Positions 8,239 through 15,717 of a stretch of 64,000 nucleotides of DNA are shown one piece after another. This DNA is from Lachnoclostridium edouardi (GTDB taxonomy: Bacteria; Bacillota; Clostridia; Lachnospirales; Lachnospiraceae). The notes beneath the pieces are model-generated. The model was given only the letters and a program-made list of their open reading frames with translations. It searched no databases and was not told the origin of the DNA. The stretch is from contig NZ_OESQ01000001.1 in assembly GCF_900240245.1 (NCBI RefSeq), positions 275,412 to 339,411 of the forward strand, given 5' to 3'. Numbering within the stretch: the stretch's first letter is position 1; each line of letters starts with the position of its first letter. The translations under genes and the position numbers were made by a program.

Positions 8239-9861
8239 TCAATCAATTTTGCCGATAAAGCGGTAGAAGATTTCTACCTCCTGTTCCCGGCTTCCGTCCT
8301 CACCTTTGACCGCTTCATGGACAACGATTTTTTCAATCAGCATATTCAAAAGTTCGGCGGTCAGTTCTGTTGGATTGACGCACTCTTTCATCAAGGCAAT
8401 CCATTTTTCTGCGTCTACGGCGTTCTGGCTTTCAGTGGCGATAGCGGATTGAAGCTGTTCAATCTTTTCGTCCAGTTCAGCCTGTTCGCTTTGGTACTTC
8501 CCGGACAGCATAGAGAAGTTGTATTCCGTGATACGCCCCGCCGCCCAGTCCTCATACATCCGGGCAAACAAAGTATCGACTTCGGCTTTTCGCTTCTCTG
8601 CCTTTTTCAGTTCTGCGGCCTGCTTCTTTCTTGCGGCAGCCTGTCCCTTATCAGTGGCATTTAACAGCTGCTTCAAGAGCCGTTCTTCATCATGCTGTAC
8701 CAGCCCCGACCAGTATTGCAGACGGGAGAGGACATAGGCATAAAGCACATCATAACGGATATAGTGCATGGAGCATTGGCGTGTGCCCTGCCCGTACTTG
8801 CTACAATGATAATGGCCGTAAGGCTTGCTGTTCTGCCTGTTCTCCCCATAGGACAGCGACCAGCCGCAATCCGCACATTTTACCAATCCGGAAAAAATCT
8901 GCGTTGTACCATCCTTGCACTTCCTGCGGCGGTTTGCTATCTGCTCCTGTACCTGCCGGAAAACCTGCTCGCTGATAATCGGCTCCTGCGTGTTCTCCAC
9001 CCGCACCCATTCACTTTGGGGCTTGCGTACCCTCCGCTTGTTCTTAAAGGAAATGTTCGTTTCCCGGTAATGAATGGTATGGCCGATATAGGTTTCGTCT
9101 TTCATAATGCTCTTGACCTGGGCTATCGTCCATGCGTAGCTTTTTTCCTCCGGCGCACCCGCATAGATGTTTGCAAAAGTCCCGTCACGCTGGAAGTTGA
9201 TAAATCCCGGTGTGGGAACCTTTTCCGCAATCAGTATTCTTGTGATACTGGCCGCCCCTCTGCCATGAATAGCAAGGTCAAAAATCTTCTCCACTATCCA
9301 GCGGGTTTCCTCGTCGATTATCAGCTTGTTTTTGATTTCCGGGTGTTTCCTGTACCCGATGGGAGCATAGGCGCCGATACGCTGTCCTGTGGCAAACTTT
9401 GCTTTGAAAGCGGCCTTTACCTTGCGGCTTGTATCTTTCGCAAACCATTCATTGAACAGGTTTTTGAACGGGACAAAATCGGAAAGCCCTTTCTCTGTGT
9501 CCTCATTCTCCGCAACGGCGATGTAGCGAACCCGTTTCTCCGGGAACAGAAATTCCAGATAGTAGTCCATCATCACATGTTCCCGCCCGAAACGGGACAG
9601 GTCTTTCGTGACAATGCAGTTTACTTTTCCGGCTTCCATATCGTCCATCATGCGCTGAAAATCCGGCCGTTCAAAGTTCGTCCCCGACCAGCCATCGTCC
9701 ACATACTCACCGACTACATGAAGCCCCTGTTCCTTTGCGTACTGTTGCAGGATTGTCCGCTGTGTTTCAATGCTTACGCTGTCACCATAGTTTTCATCGT
9801 CCCGGCTCAATCTCATATAAAGCGCCGTGTTGTAAATCGTAGTATTGTAAGGTTGTTTCAC
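8239..9861 (-). CDS. Large serine recombinase (TnpX-like transposase)
   Basis: Protein of 540 residues that should excise and integrate the element. The N-terminal resolvase domain has the nucleophile in YMRLSRDD (S19), followed by SIETQR, DDGWSGTNFERP and TKDLSRFGRE. A recombinase domain spans about 160-300, a zinc-ribbon has C329/C332 and C353/C363, then there is an Ala/Lys/Glu-rich coiled coil at about 395-460 and a C-terminal domain typical of TnpX-like recombinases. The start is GTG with GGAGG about ten bases upstream. The stop lies only 11 bp from the inner edge of the left terminal repeat, the usual place for such a recombinase. Nested inverted repeats overlap the start region. Confidence 0.92.
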   Translation of the reverse strand: MKQPYNTTIYNTALYMRLSRDDENYGDSVSIETQRTILQQYAKEQGLHVVGEYVDDGWSGTNFERPDFQRMMDDMEAGKVNCIVTKDLSRFGREHVMMDYYLEFLFPEKRVRYIAVAENEDTEKGLSDFVPFKNLFNEWFAKDTSRKVKAAFKAKFATGQRIGAYAPIGYRKHPEIKNKLIIDEETRWIVEKIFDLAIHGRGAASITRILIAEKVPTPGFINFQRDGTFANIYAGAPEEKSYAWTIAQVKSIMKDETYIGHTIHYRETNISFKNKRRVRKPQSEWVRVENTQEPIISEQVFRQVQEQIANRRRKCKDGTTQIFSGLVKCADCGWSLSYGENRQNSKPYGHYHCSKYGQGTRQCSMHYIRYDVLYAYVLSRLQYWSGLVQHDEERLLKQLLNATDKGQAAARKKQAAELKKAEKRKAEVDTLFARMYEDWAAGRITEYNFSMLSGKYQSEQAELDEKIEQLQSAIATESQNAVDAEKWIALMKECVNPTELTAELLNMLIEKIVVHEAVKGEDGSREQEVEIFYRFIGKID

Positions 9862-9940
9862 CGTTAAAAATCCTCCTTCTAAAGAAACAACCCACGCTTA
9901 CAATACTTTTGCTCTATGGCAATTATATCATAAGCGTGGG
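9841..9940. repeat. Nested inverted repeats around the recombinase start
   Basis: AGTATTGTAAGGTTGTTTC (9841-9859) is the inverse of GAAACAACC...TTACAATACT (9884-9907), the second arm being interrupted by an extra CACGC. CCCACGCTTA (9891-9900) pairs with TAAGCGTGGG (9931-9940), so the two structures are mutually exclusive. They cover the GTG start and Shine-Dalgarno sequence of the recombinase and could control its expression. Confidence 0.6.
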
Positions 9941-9961
9941 CGTGTTATCAATGATGGGCTA

Positions 9962-10156
9962 TCAGGTTGAAGCGGCTTTTTCTGCGGTATGCCGCACCAC
10001 ATCTACAATCAGATCACCGAGGGGCTTCCCGCCTGCGGCGAAGTGTTCGGAGATTTTTATACGGTTGTTCCCACATACAAAATACTGCGTGCCGTTCTCT
10101 GCTTGTATGACCTGCCCTGTCCGGGGTGTGAAAATATCGCTTTCGCTTTTTGCCAT
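9962..10156 (-). CDS. TnpW-like small transposon protein
   Basis: Protein of 64 residues. The start at 10156 (MAKSESDIF) is chosen because GGAGG lies just upstream; the open frame extends 14 codons further without a ribosome binding site. The segment GNNRIKISEHFA followed by GGKPLGDLIVDVV resembles the TnpW family encoded beside the recombinase in Tn4451-like elements, whose function is not established. Position between recombinase and relaxase supports this. Identification is from pattern only, so moderate. Confidence 0.6.
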   Translation of the reverse strand: MAKSESDIFTPRTGQVIQAENGTQYFVCGNNRIKISEHFAAGGKPLGDLIVDVVRHTAEKAAST

Positions 10157-10228
10157 CCAGTGTCCTCCATATTCAGTTTTCAAGGTACAATGCCGCACAA
10201 AGGCGGCGAAAATTTCTGCTTATATCTA

Positions 10229-11173
10229 TCACCTTTCCTTTACCGTGTGCCGCTGCTGACGTTTCAGTTCCGCCAGTATATCCGGCGGGATACGGTCAAC
10301 CAGCCGCTGTAAATTGTCCAGTTCGCTTTTCAGCTTTGCCCGTTCCATCGTATCTTTCATCTTTCCTTTTTCGCTGGCCTTTGCCCTTGCTTCCAGCTTC
10401 TCATTCTCCGCCAACAGGTCATTGATTGTGACCTTGTACTTTTTCAGTTGCCCGGAGAAGTTCTCCATCTGCGGGAACCACTTTTTCAGCATGGAGAGGG
10501 CTTCCTCTTTTTTCTTTCCGGCGTTCAGCGGGTTAATGCCGTCAAGGGCGGCTTCAATGGCTCTTGCCTGCCGGGAGAGGGAAACCGCCTGTTTGAAAAT
10601 CCGGGTGGGGATATGCTTCCGGCCTGTCTTGCTGGCACTTTCCCCACGCTCCAAGTCGGGATATTTCTCCACCATATAGGCGTGAAAATCGTCCTGCCAC
10701 TTCGTCAGGTTTGCCCGGTTGCCGATAATCTCCTTAGCGCACAGGCGGTTGTCCTTTGTCAGCGGAACAAAGGTCAAATGCAGGTGGGGCGTTTTCTCGT
10801 CCATGTGTACCACCGCCGACACGATATTTTCCCGTCCTACCCGGCCAATGAGGAAATCTGCCGCCCTTTGGAAGAACGCCTGTATCTCTTTTGGGGATTT
10901 CCCCTTGAAGAACTCCGGGCTGGCGGTTATCAGCGTATCGACAAACCGTGTGCTGTCTTTCCTCGTCCGGCATCCAGCCTGCTCGATACGGCTCTGAATG
11001 AAGTGGTAATAGCGTCCCTCCGGCTTGACGATATGGAAGTTGTATTTACTCCGGCTTGTGTCAATGTCGGGGTTGCTGGCGTATTGTTCTTTCTGTCTTT
11101 CGTGATGGGCTTCCAGCGGCCTTGCCGGGTTGCCCTTGTGCTTCTCAAACCGCAAAATTGCGTGTTGTGCCAT
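10229..11173 (-). CDS. MobV-family relaxase (plasmid recombination/mobilization protein)
   Basis: Protein of 314 residues that would nick one strand at oriT and start transfer of the excised circle with help from a conjugative element. The N-terminal catalytic domain carries YNFHIV, HFIQSRIEQ and the metal-binding HMDEKTPHLHL motif (H123, H130, H132) of Mob/Pre relaxases, then NRANLTKWQDDFH. The C-terminal part (about 245-314) is a lysine/glutamate-rich coiled coil. At 314 residues it is shorter than plasmid MobV proteins and similar in size to transposon versions. A long hairpin just upstream (11189-11261) is a candidate oriT. Confidence 0.9.
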   Translation of the reverse strand: MAQHAILRFEKHKGNPARPLEAHHERQKEQYASNPDIDTSRSKYNFHIVKPEGRYYHFIQSRIEQAGCRTRKDSTRFVDTLITASPEFFKGKSPKEIQAFFQRAADFLIGRVGRENIVSAVVHMDEKTPHLHLTFVPLTKDNRLCAKEIIGNRANLTKWQDDFHAYMVEKYPDLERGESASKTGRKHIPTRIFKQAVSLSRQARAIEAALDGINPLNAGKKKEEALSMLKKWFPQMENFSGQLKKYKVTINDLLAENEKLEARAKASEKGKMKDTMERAKLKSELDNLQRLVDRIPPDILAELKRQQRHTVKER

Positions 11174-11188
11174 TCTGCTCCTTTCCCC

Positions 11189-11261
11189 ATTCCTTTCCTA
11201 TCCGGGGTTTTCCACAGGGAAAATCCCGCCGGAATTATCTCTGATACGATAGGAATGGAAT
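11189..11261. other. Candidate origin of transfer (nested hairpins upstream of the relaxase)
   Basis: ATTCCTTTCCTATC (11189-11202) is repeated in inverted form at 11248-11261 with one mismatch. Directly next to the first arm is an 11-bp hairpin, CGGGGTTTTCC (11203-11213) pairing with GGGAAAATCCCG (11217-11228, one G-T wobble) across a 4-base loop. MobV relaxases usually act at inverted repeats immediately upstream of their own gene, and this lies 15 bp from the start codon. The nick site itself cannot be assigned. Confidence 0.5.
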
Positions 11262-11357
11262 GGATATAAATAAATCATTTTAATCTTTGTATTTCTATAT
11301 ACCGTCCGGTTTTCGTACTTCAAGAGGGGCGGTTTCCGTACTTCATGGGTACGGTTT

Positions 11358-11753
11358 TCAGTCCTCCGGCGTACCAGAACGGGATTTCTTGAAGTCAGTG
11401 TTTGGAACCGCTTCATAGGATTTTGGGAAAATGCGGTTGGGTTTTCCACAGCCCTGCTTCTGGATTTCCACCAGTCCGGCGTATTGCAGTTCCCGCAGGG
11501 TGTTCACCGCTTTCTGCCGCCCACAGTGGAGCAGGTCAACCACCTCGCAGATGGGGTAATACAGGAAAATCCGTCCGCAGTCATCCGCCCACCCATTCTT
11601 GCGGGACAACTCTGTCCGGCGCAGGATAAAGGCGTACAGAACCTTTGCCTCGTTGGACAGGGGCTTGAATGTGGGGGCTTCAAAGAGGAAATTCGGGAGC
11701 CGGGTGAAGCTGAACGCCTTTTCCGGCTGATGGATATAGATGGTATTTGTCAT
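11358..11753 (-). CDS. RepA_N-type replication initiator, N-terminal domain (short form)
   Basis: The 131-residue product begins with FTRLPNFLFEAPTFKPLSNEAKVLYAFILRR-type sequence, the conserved N-terminus of RepA_N replication initiators, followed by a winged-helix-like segment (CEVVDLLHCGRQKAVNTLREL). Plasmid RepA_N proteins are about twice as long; here the frame stops after KSRSGTPED. In the +1 frame the following sequence encodes repeated KYENRT/TENRT and EVRKP-like peptides reminiscent of the normal downstream region, so the gene may have lost its C-terminus by frameshift. In the element it may act as a DNA-binding regulator or allow limited replication of the circle. Confidence 0.7.
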   Translation of the reverse strand: MTNTIYIHQPEKAFSFTRLPNFLFEAPTFKPLSNEAKVLYAFILRRTELSRKNGWADDCGRIFLYYPICEVVDLLHCGRQKAVNTLRELQYAGLVEIQKQGCGKPNRIFPKSYEAVPNTDFKKSRSGTPED

Positions 11754-11864
11754 AGTGCGTTTTGTGGACGGTTAGAAGCCCGTTTTCCGGGGCGGGCGAT
11801 ACTTTATACCACCTGCCCCGGTTTGGGGCTTGCAAAGCCTGATAAATCAAGGCTTTTTTCGCTC

Positions 11865-12278
11865 CTAACTGTCCACAGCAGACCTCCTTTTCCGTTCACT
11901 TTCTGTTTTCTGCCGCCTGTGAACTCTGGCGGCACAGCCGGGGCAGTATTTTGCCCGGTTGGATTTGGGGACGAACACACCGCCGCAGACCACACAGCGT
12001 TTCAAGTCCTTATCCCGGAAAATCTCCGCTTCCAGCGTCCCGTCCAGCGGCAAGACCGCCCAGCGGAACCACTTACAGCAGACCGAGAAAGAAACCGTCT
12101 GCGGGCAGGTGCAGGTGTCCCCATCGTCAAGGACAATGCAGTTGCCGTCCTCACAGCAACAGCACTCCCGGCGTATCAGGCTGGCCGCCTGTTTCCTCTG
12201 TGCCGGTGTCATGCGGTAAAGGGAACCGTCCGGCCTGCGTTCCAGCGGCGGCAAGTCTTTATAGGGGTTATTTCTCAT
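11865..12278 (-). CDS. Cysteine-rich VLP domain protein
   Basis: Protein of 137 residues with two cysteine clusters: RRECCCCEDGNCI with CTCPQ and VCCKWF in the first half, and a zinc-finger-like CVVCGG...KYCPGCA in the second, ending in a basic tail. This is the layout of the cysteine-rich VLP family that is common in mobilizable and conjugative elements of gut Firmicutes. Function is unknown; DNA binding through zinc is an inference. It is co-oriented with the RepA_N-type gene 111 bp downstream. Confidence 0.75.
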   Translation of the reverse strand: MRNNPYKDLPPLERRPDGSLYRMTPAQRKQAASLIRRECCCCEDGNCIVLDDGDTCTCPQTVSFSVCCKWFRWAVLPLDGTLEAEIFRDKDLKRCVVCGGVFVPKSNRAKYCPGCAARVHRRQKTESERKRRSAVDS

Positions 12279-12477
12279 GCGTTCCCTCCATTTTGCTTTC
12301 CGTTGCCGTTTTCCCCGAAAGGATTTCCAGCTTTGGCACGCTCCCCGCAGCTTCGGGACATTTTGTCCCGAAGTCCGGTTCCTTGCGGTGCTTCCCCAGC
12401 CGGGGTATTCCTTTTCGGACGGTCATTCTGTTTTCAAGGTGCTGTCCATCGATGAACTATCCTAAGTCTACACGAAA

Positions 12478-12552
12478 AAAATGCAATCCCCGGAATTTTG
12501 CGAGAATTGCATTTTGATGAAGTTTACACTTTGGAAATTGCATTTTTGCAAT
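12478..12552. promoter_or_regulatory. Operator cluster for the XRE regulator
   Basis: ATTGCATTTT occurs at 12506-12515 and 12537-12546, and its reverse complement AAAATGCAAT at 12478-12487. The last copy forms the palindrome ATTGCATTTTTGCAAT (12537-12552), which overlaps the -35 and spacer of the regulator's promoter. Repeats at about 30-bp spacing over a promoter are typical of repressor operators. Confidence 0.6.
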
Positions 12553-12565
12553 CATCCTGTATAAT
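12538..12565 (+). promoter_or_regulatory. Promoter of the XRE regulator
   Basis: TTGCAT (12538-12543) and a perfect TATAAT (12560-12565) with a 16-bp spacer, 27 bases upstream of the start codon at 12593. Confidence 0.7.
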
Positions 12566-12592
12566 GGAAGTATGCGGAGGAGGTGCGTGTCT

Positions 12593-13393
12593 ATGGCTTT
12601 ACCCGGAACACCCGGACAGCGGATTTCCGATTTATGCAACGGAAACCATATCACACAAAAGGAACTTGCGGAGAAGATAGGCGTTTCCGCTTCCCAGTTG
12701 AGCCGCATTGTCAGCGGCGAAACGAGAACGGTCAGCAGTGATATTCTCATAGGTGTGGCAAAGGAATTTAAGGTATCGACAGACTACATACTGGGCTTGT
12801 CTACCGTGAGCGTCCGCAAAAGCTACGATATTTCTGAATTAGGCTTGTCCGAGGGAGCCGTGAGGGGGCTTGTGACGGGTGCTGTTGATGTGCAAATACT
12901 CAATCGCTTACTGGAACACAGGAATTTTCCCAAGCTGATAGATTTGATACGGATTTATTTTCAGGACACGGCGGCAAAGGGGATAATGGCACGAAACCAG
13001 CTTATCGAGATGGCAACGGCTTCCCTGTCCGACCTGATGAAAGAACACCCGGAACACCGGGCGGAAGCAAAGCAGGATTTACAGCTTTTGAACGCTCAGA
13101 AGATGGGGGAACATGAAGCGGAGATAGAGAAAATCAAAAATGTGTTCCTTGCTATCCTGCGGGACATTAAGAAAGACATTGACAACGGGGAACAGCCGGG
13201 AGAAGCTGTGACCGCCGCTATGTTCCAAGCCATGCGGGACACTATGGCGGAGCAGAAACAAAACCCGCTTTCCATTGACGATGTAACAGCGATGATAGCC
13301 GGACAGATCGGACAGCTTGCGCCGATGGACAAAGAAACTGCCGACCTGTTCCAGCAGTTGGCGAAGAAGATGATTGAGCAGGCAGGAAAATAA
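12593..13393 (+). CDS. XRE-family helix-turn-helix regulator
   Basis: Protein of 266 residues; the ATG at 12593 is chosen because GGAGGAGGTG (12576-12585) precedes it. The N-terminal HTH (about 10-60) reads ITQKELAEKIGVSASQLSRIVSGE, then IGVAKEFKVSTDYILGLS, a classic Cro/C1 fold. The remaining 200 residues are mostly helical with no recognised enzymatic motif. It faces the operator cluster at 12478-12552 and very likely represses itself and possibly the divergent Cys-rich/RepA_N genes. It begins the plus-strand half of the element; the alpha/beta hydrolase follows after 25 bp. Confidence 0.85.
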   Translation: MALPGTPGQRISDLCNGNHITQKELAEKIGVSASQLSRIVSGETRTVSSDILIGVAKEFKVSTDYILGLSTVSVRKSYDISELGLSEGAVRGLVTGAVDVQILNRLLEHRNFPKLIDLIRIYFQDTAAKGIMARNQLIEMATASLSDLMKEHPEHRAEAKQDLQLLNAQKMGEHEAEIEKIKNVFLAILRDIKKDIDNGEQPGEAVTAAMFQAMRDTMAEQKQNPLSIDDVTAMIAGQIGQLAPMDKETADLFQQLAKKMIEQAGK

Positions 13394-13418
13394 AACATAA
13401 AATTCAAAGGAGATACTT

Positions 13419-14048
13419 ATGGCAACAAAAATATTTGTTCACGGCTCAGGACACAAAGCAACAAGTTGGGAAAAAACAATTTCATACATGACAAACAACG
13501 AAGATATTGTATGTCCAAATTTATCCTCCATCCTTGAAGGGAAAGAGGCAAGCTACGAAAATCTATATTCTTCATTTGTAAAATATTGTAACGAATTTGA
13601 CGGACAAATTCATTTATGCGGTCTTTCATTAGGTGGTATTTTGGCTCTGAATTTTGCTTTGGATTTCCCGCAAAAAGTGAAAACATTAGTTTTAATCGGA
13701 ACGCCATATAAAGTCCCGAAAGTAGCATTTAGTTTTCAAAATATAATTTTCAGATTTTTACCAAAATCTATTTTTGAAACTATGGCATTTGATAAAAAGA
13801 ACACATTTGCTTTAGGGGACACTATGAAGAATTTAGATTTCAGTGATAGGGTGAAAAATATTAAGTGCCCCACTTTAATTCTTTGCGGAAAGAAAGACAG
13901 TGCAAATATGAAATCAGCGGATTACTTATCACAAAGTATTAGAAGCGCAGAATTGAAAATTATTGAGAATACAGGCCATGTTGTCAATGAAGAAAATCCA
14001 AAAGCCTTAGCAGATATATTGAATGAATACTATTTGAAAAATTCTTAA
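13419..14048 (+). CDS. Alpha/beta hydrolase (transposon cargo)
   Basis: Protein of 209 residues with the alpha/beta-hydrolase elements: oxyanion-side VHGSGHKATSW at the N-terminus, nucleophile elbow LCGLSLGGIL (serine), an acid in the LILCGKKDSAN strand, and the catalytic histidine in NTGHVVNEENP. No signal peptide, so cytoplasmic. The substrate is unknown. It starts 25 bp after the XRE gene with AAAGGAGA as ribosome binding site. It is clearly more AT-rich than the recombinase/relaxase backbone, pointing to separate acquisition as cargo. Hydrolysis of an antibiotic or ester is possible but not shown by sequence. Confidence 0.8.
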   Translation: MATKIFVHGSGHKATSWEKTISYMTNNEDIVCPNLSSILEGKEASYENLYSSFVKYCNEFDGQIHLCGLSLGGILALNFALDFPQKVKTLVLIGTPYKVPKVAFSFQNIIFRFLPKSIFETMAFDKKNTFALGDTMKNLDFSDRVKNIKCPTLILCGKKDSANMKSADYLSQSIRSAELKIIENTGHVVNEENPKALADILNEYYLKNS

Positions 14049-14138
14049 ACAATTCTGAAAGAAACTCGAAAACTACAAGCATAAAAGTTTAGAAAATAAA
14101 TAGCAAAGCCAGCCGAGCCAGTCAATGGTCAAGATGAA

Positions 14139-14157
14139 CGGCGCATTTCATGCGCCG
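14139..14157. repeat. Hairpin between the two cargo genes
   Basis: CGGCGCAT-TTC-ATGCGCCG, a perfect 8-bp stem with a 3-base loop and no T run. It lies in the 205-bp GC-rich spacer upstream of ANT(6) and may mark a cargo insertion border or slow transcription. Confidence 0.5.
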
Positions 14158-14253
14158 CCGTTGACAGTCCCGCCCGTCTTTGCTAAAGGGTAATCAAGGC
14201 GGGAAAGCCCTAAAATGGTTTCACACCTATTTCAATAATTGGAGGAGATAAAA

Positions 14254-15120
14254 ATGAGATCAGAAAAGGAAGTTTATGATATTGTTTTGAATTTTGCAAA
14301 AACAGACAAACGCATTCGCATGGTTACTTTGGAAGGATCTAGAACAAATACAAATATTCCGCCTGATGATTTTCAGGATTTTGATATTACTTTTTTTGTT
14401 ACGGATATGGACAGCTTCACAAGTGATGATAAATGGCTAGATATATTTGGTGAAAGGTTGATTCTGCAAAAGCCGGAAGATATGGAATTATTTCCAGCTG
14501 TAGAAAAGGGATTTTCATATTTAATGCTGTTTACTGATGATGTTAAGATAGATTTAACTTTGCTGCCGCTGGAACTGATAGACGAGTATTTTACATGGGA
14601 TAAACTGGTAAAGTTACTGTTGGATAAAGACAACCGTATCGTAAAGCCGCCAATACCAACGGATATAGACTACCACTTGCAGAAGCCTACTCAAAGAATG
14701 TTTGACGATTGCTGTAATGAATTTTGGAATACTACAACATATGTAGTAAAGGGCTTATGCCGCAAAGAAATTCTTTTTGCTATTGACCATATGAATGATA
14801 TAGTACGAAAAGAATTGCTTCGCATGATTTCCTGGCTGATTGGTATCAAACAGGGATTTCATTTCAGTTTGGGAAAAAACTATAAATTTATGAAGCAATA
14901 TGTCCCAGAGGAATTGTGGGAACGACTTATGTCCACTTATAATATGGATTCCTATCCCCATATGTGGGAATCCTTTGAACAATGTATGGCATTGTTCCGG
15001 GAGGTTTCGTCAGAAGTGGCATGCCAGTTGGATTACCAGTATCCACTATATGATGAAAAAATCAGTAATTATGTGATTCGGCAAAAGAAAAAATATGGCA
15101 TTGAAGATGATAACAAATAA
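14254..15120 (+). CDS. Aminoglycoside 6-adenylyltransferase, ANT(6)-I family (streptomycin resistance)
   Basis: Protein of 288 residues; the start at 14254 has GGAGGAG ten bases upstream. The family transfers AMP from ATP to the 6-position of streptomycin. The nucleotidyltransferase core shows VTLEGSRTN and FQDFDITFFVTDM with the metal-binding aspartates, then QKPEDMELFP, KIDLTLLPLE, DDCCNEFWN and GLCRKEILFAIDHMN, all strongly conserved in ANT(6)-Ia and -Ib. Phrases such as ITFFVTDM, FTWDKLVKLLLDKDNR and the end YVIRQK fit the Ib-like branch better than aadE/Ia, by memory of those proteins. Complete length and intact motifs suggest it is functional. It is the last gene of the element before the right end. 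Confidence 0.93.
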   Translation: MRSEKEVYDIVLNFAKTDKRIRMVTLEGSRTNTNIPPDDFQDFDITFFVTDMDSFTSDDKWLDIFGERLILQKPEDMELFPAVEKGFSYLMLFTDDVKIDLTLLPLELIDEYFTWDKLVKLLLDKDNRIVKPPIPTDIDYHLQKPTQRMFDDCCNEFWNTTTYVVKGLCRKEILFAIDHMNDIVRKELLRMISWLIGIKQGFHFSLGKNYKFMKQYVPEELWERLMSTYNMDSYPHMWESFEQCMALFREVSSEVACQLDYQYPLYDEKISNYVIRQKKKYGIEDDNK

Positions 15121-15700
15121 AATTTTTTCAATCGAAAAAATTTATTTTGATTATTCAATTTTGAAAAACTGAATACCTCAAAATCAGAAAGAGCGCGGAC
15201 AAGCACTTTGAGGGATTGGCCGCCTTGTCCACCCATTCAGTGGGACGGCGGGTGGCGGTCAAGGCCGGGTGTAAACCCGTTCATTTCAGCCTTGACGGTT
15301 ACCCGCTGTCCTGTTACTTTTCCGGGAGTGTAGCCACAACTTCGGGACACTTTGTCCACAAGTCGGAGCGTAGGACGAGGGACGGGGGCTTTCATATACG
15401 CCCTGTCTGCTGATGAAAACAGACCTGCGCTTGCGGCTCCACGCCACACAAGCACAGCCCTGTTTTCCTGCCGCCCCTCCCCGGCGGCAACGGCATTTTC
15501 ACGGCAACGCCGACAGAGCGTATAACACACTACACTTTGCTTCGCAAAGTCGTGTGCCAAATGGGGGCGTTGCCCCCTTTGGAAACCCCCCACAAGAAAA
15601 GGCGGTACGCTACCCCTCTACGGGGCGCATACCGCCTTTTCTTGTTATCCAGCCCTCCGGCTGTATCGGTTGAGCAAAAGTCAGCGTGGGAATGGTGTGG
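15121..15700. other. Gene-poor right end of the transposon
   Basis: About 580 bases with no ORF that looks coding on either strand; the short ORFs present have no ribosome binding site or recognisable motifs. The region is GC-rich and has several small inverted repeats, an imperfect copy (15340-15357) of the CTTCGGGACA repeat at 12351, and the strong hairpin at 15594-15643. It may be a relic of lost backbone genes or hold a recombinase accessory site. Confidence 0.6.
15594..15643. terminator. Strong hairpin, probable bidirectional terminator
   Basis: AAGAAAAGGCGGTA (15594-15607) pairs perfectly with TACCGCCTTTTCTT (15630-15643), and CCCC/GGGG extend it inside. TTTTCTT on one side and AAGAAAA on the other give T-rich tails on both strands. 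It would insulate the element from dapL-side transcription. Confidence 0.7.
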
Positions 15701-15717
15701 TATCTTTATCTAAGTGA
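15701..15717 (-). repeat. Terminal inverted repeat, right end of the transposon
   Basis: TATCTTTATCTAAGTGA, the inverse of the left end repeat at 8212-8228 with two mismatches. Its TAG supplies the stop codon that ends the dapL N-terminal fragment. Confidence 0.8.

Larger units (their letters stand above)
12279..12592. other. Intergenic region with inverted repeats and divergent control sequences
   Basis: No convincing gene in these 314 bases. It contains a perfect inverted repeat CTTCGGGACA/TGTCCCGAAG (12351-12373, 3-base loop), three copies of an ATGCAAT-type element at 12478-12552 and the promoter of the XRE regulator. The minus-strand genes probably start from here too. Confidence 0.6.

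Noticed and set aside
8692..9867. 391-residue plus-strand ORF opposite the recombinase
   Set aside because: It is the antisense shadow of a strongly conserved serine recombinase; the product has no recognisable motif and no ribosome binding site.
10448..11269. 273-residue plus-strand ORF opposite the MobV relaxase
   Set aside because: Shadow of the relaxase reading frame in GC-rich sequence; no family resemblance.
11484..12517. Long overlapping plus-strand ORFs over the RepA_N and Cys-rich genes
   Set aside because: Both opposite genes have clear families and starts; the plus-strand products are low-complexity Pro/Arg-rich shadows.
15237..15593. 118-residue minus-strand ORF at the right end of the transposon
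   Set aside because: No ribosome binding site, odd composition and no motif; overlapping frames on both strands look equally random.
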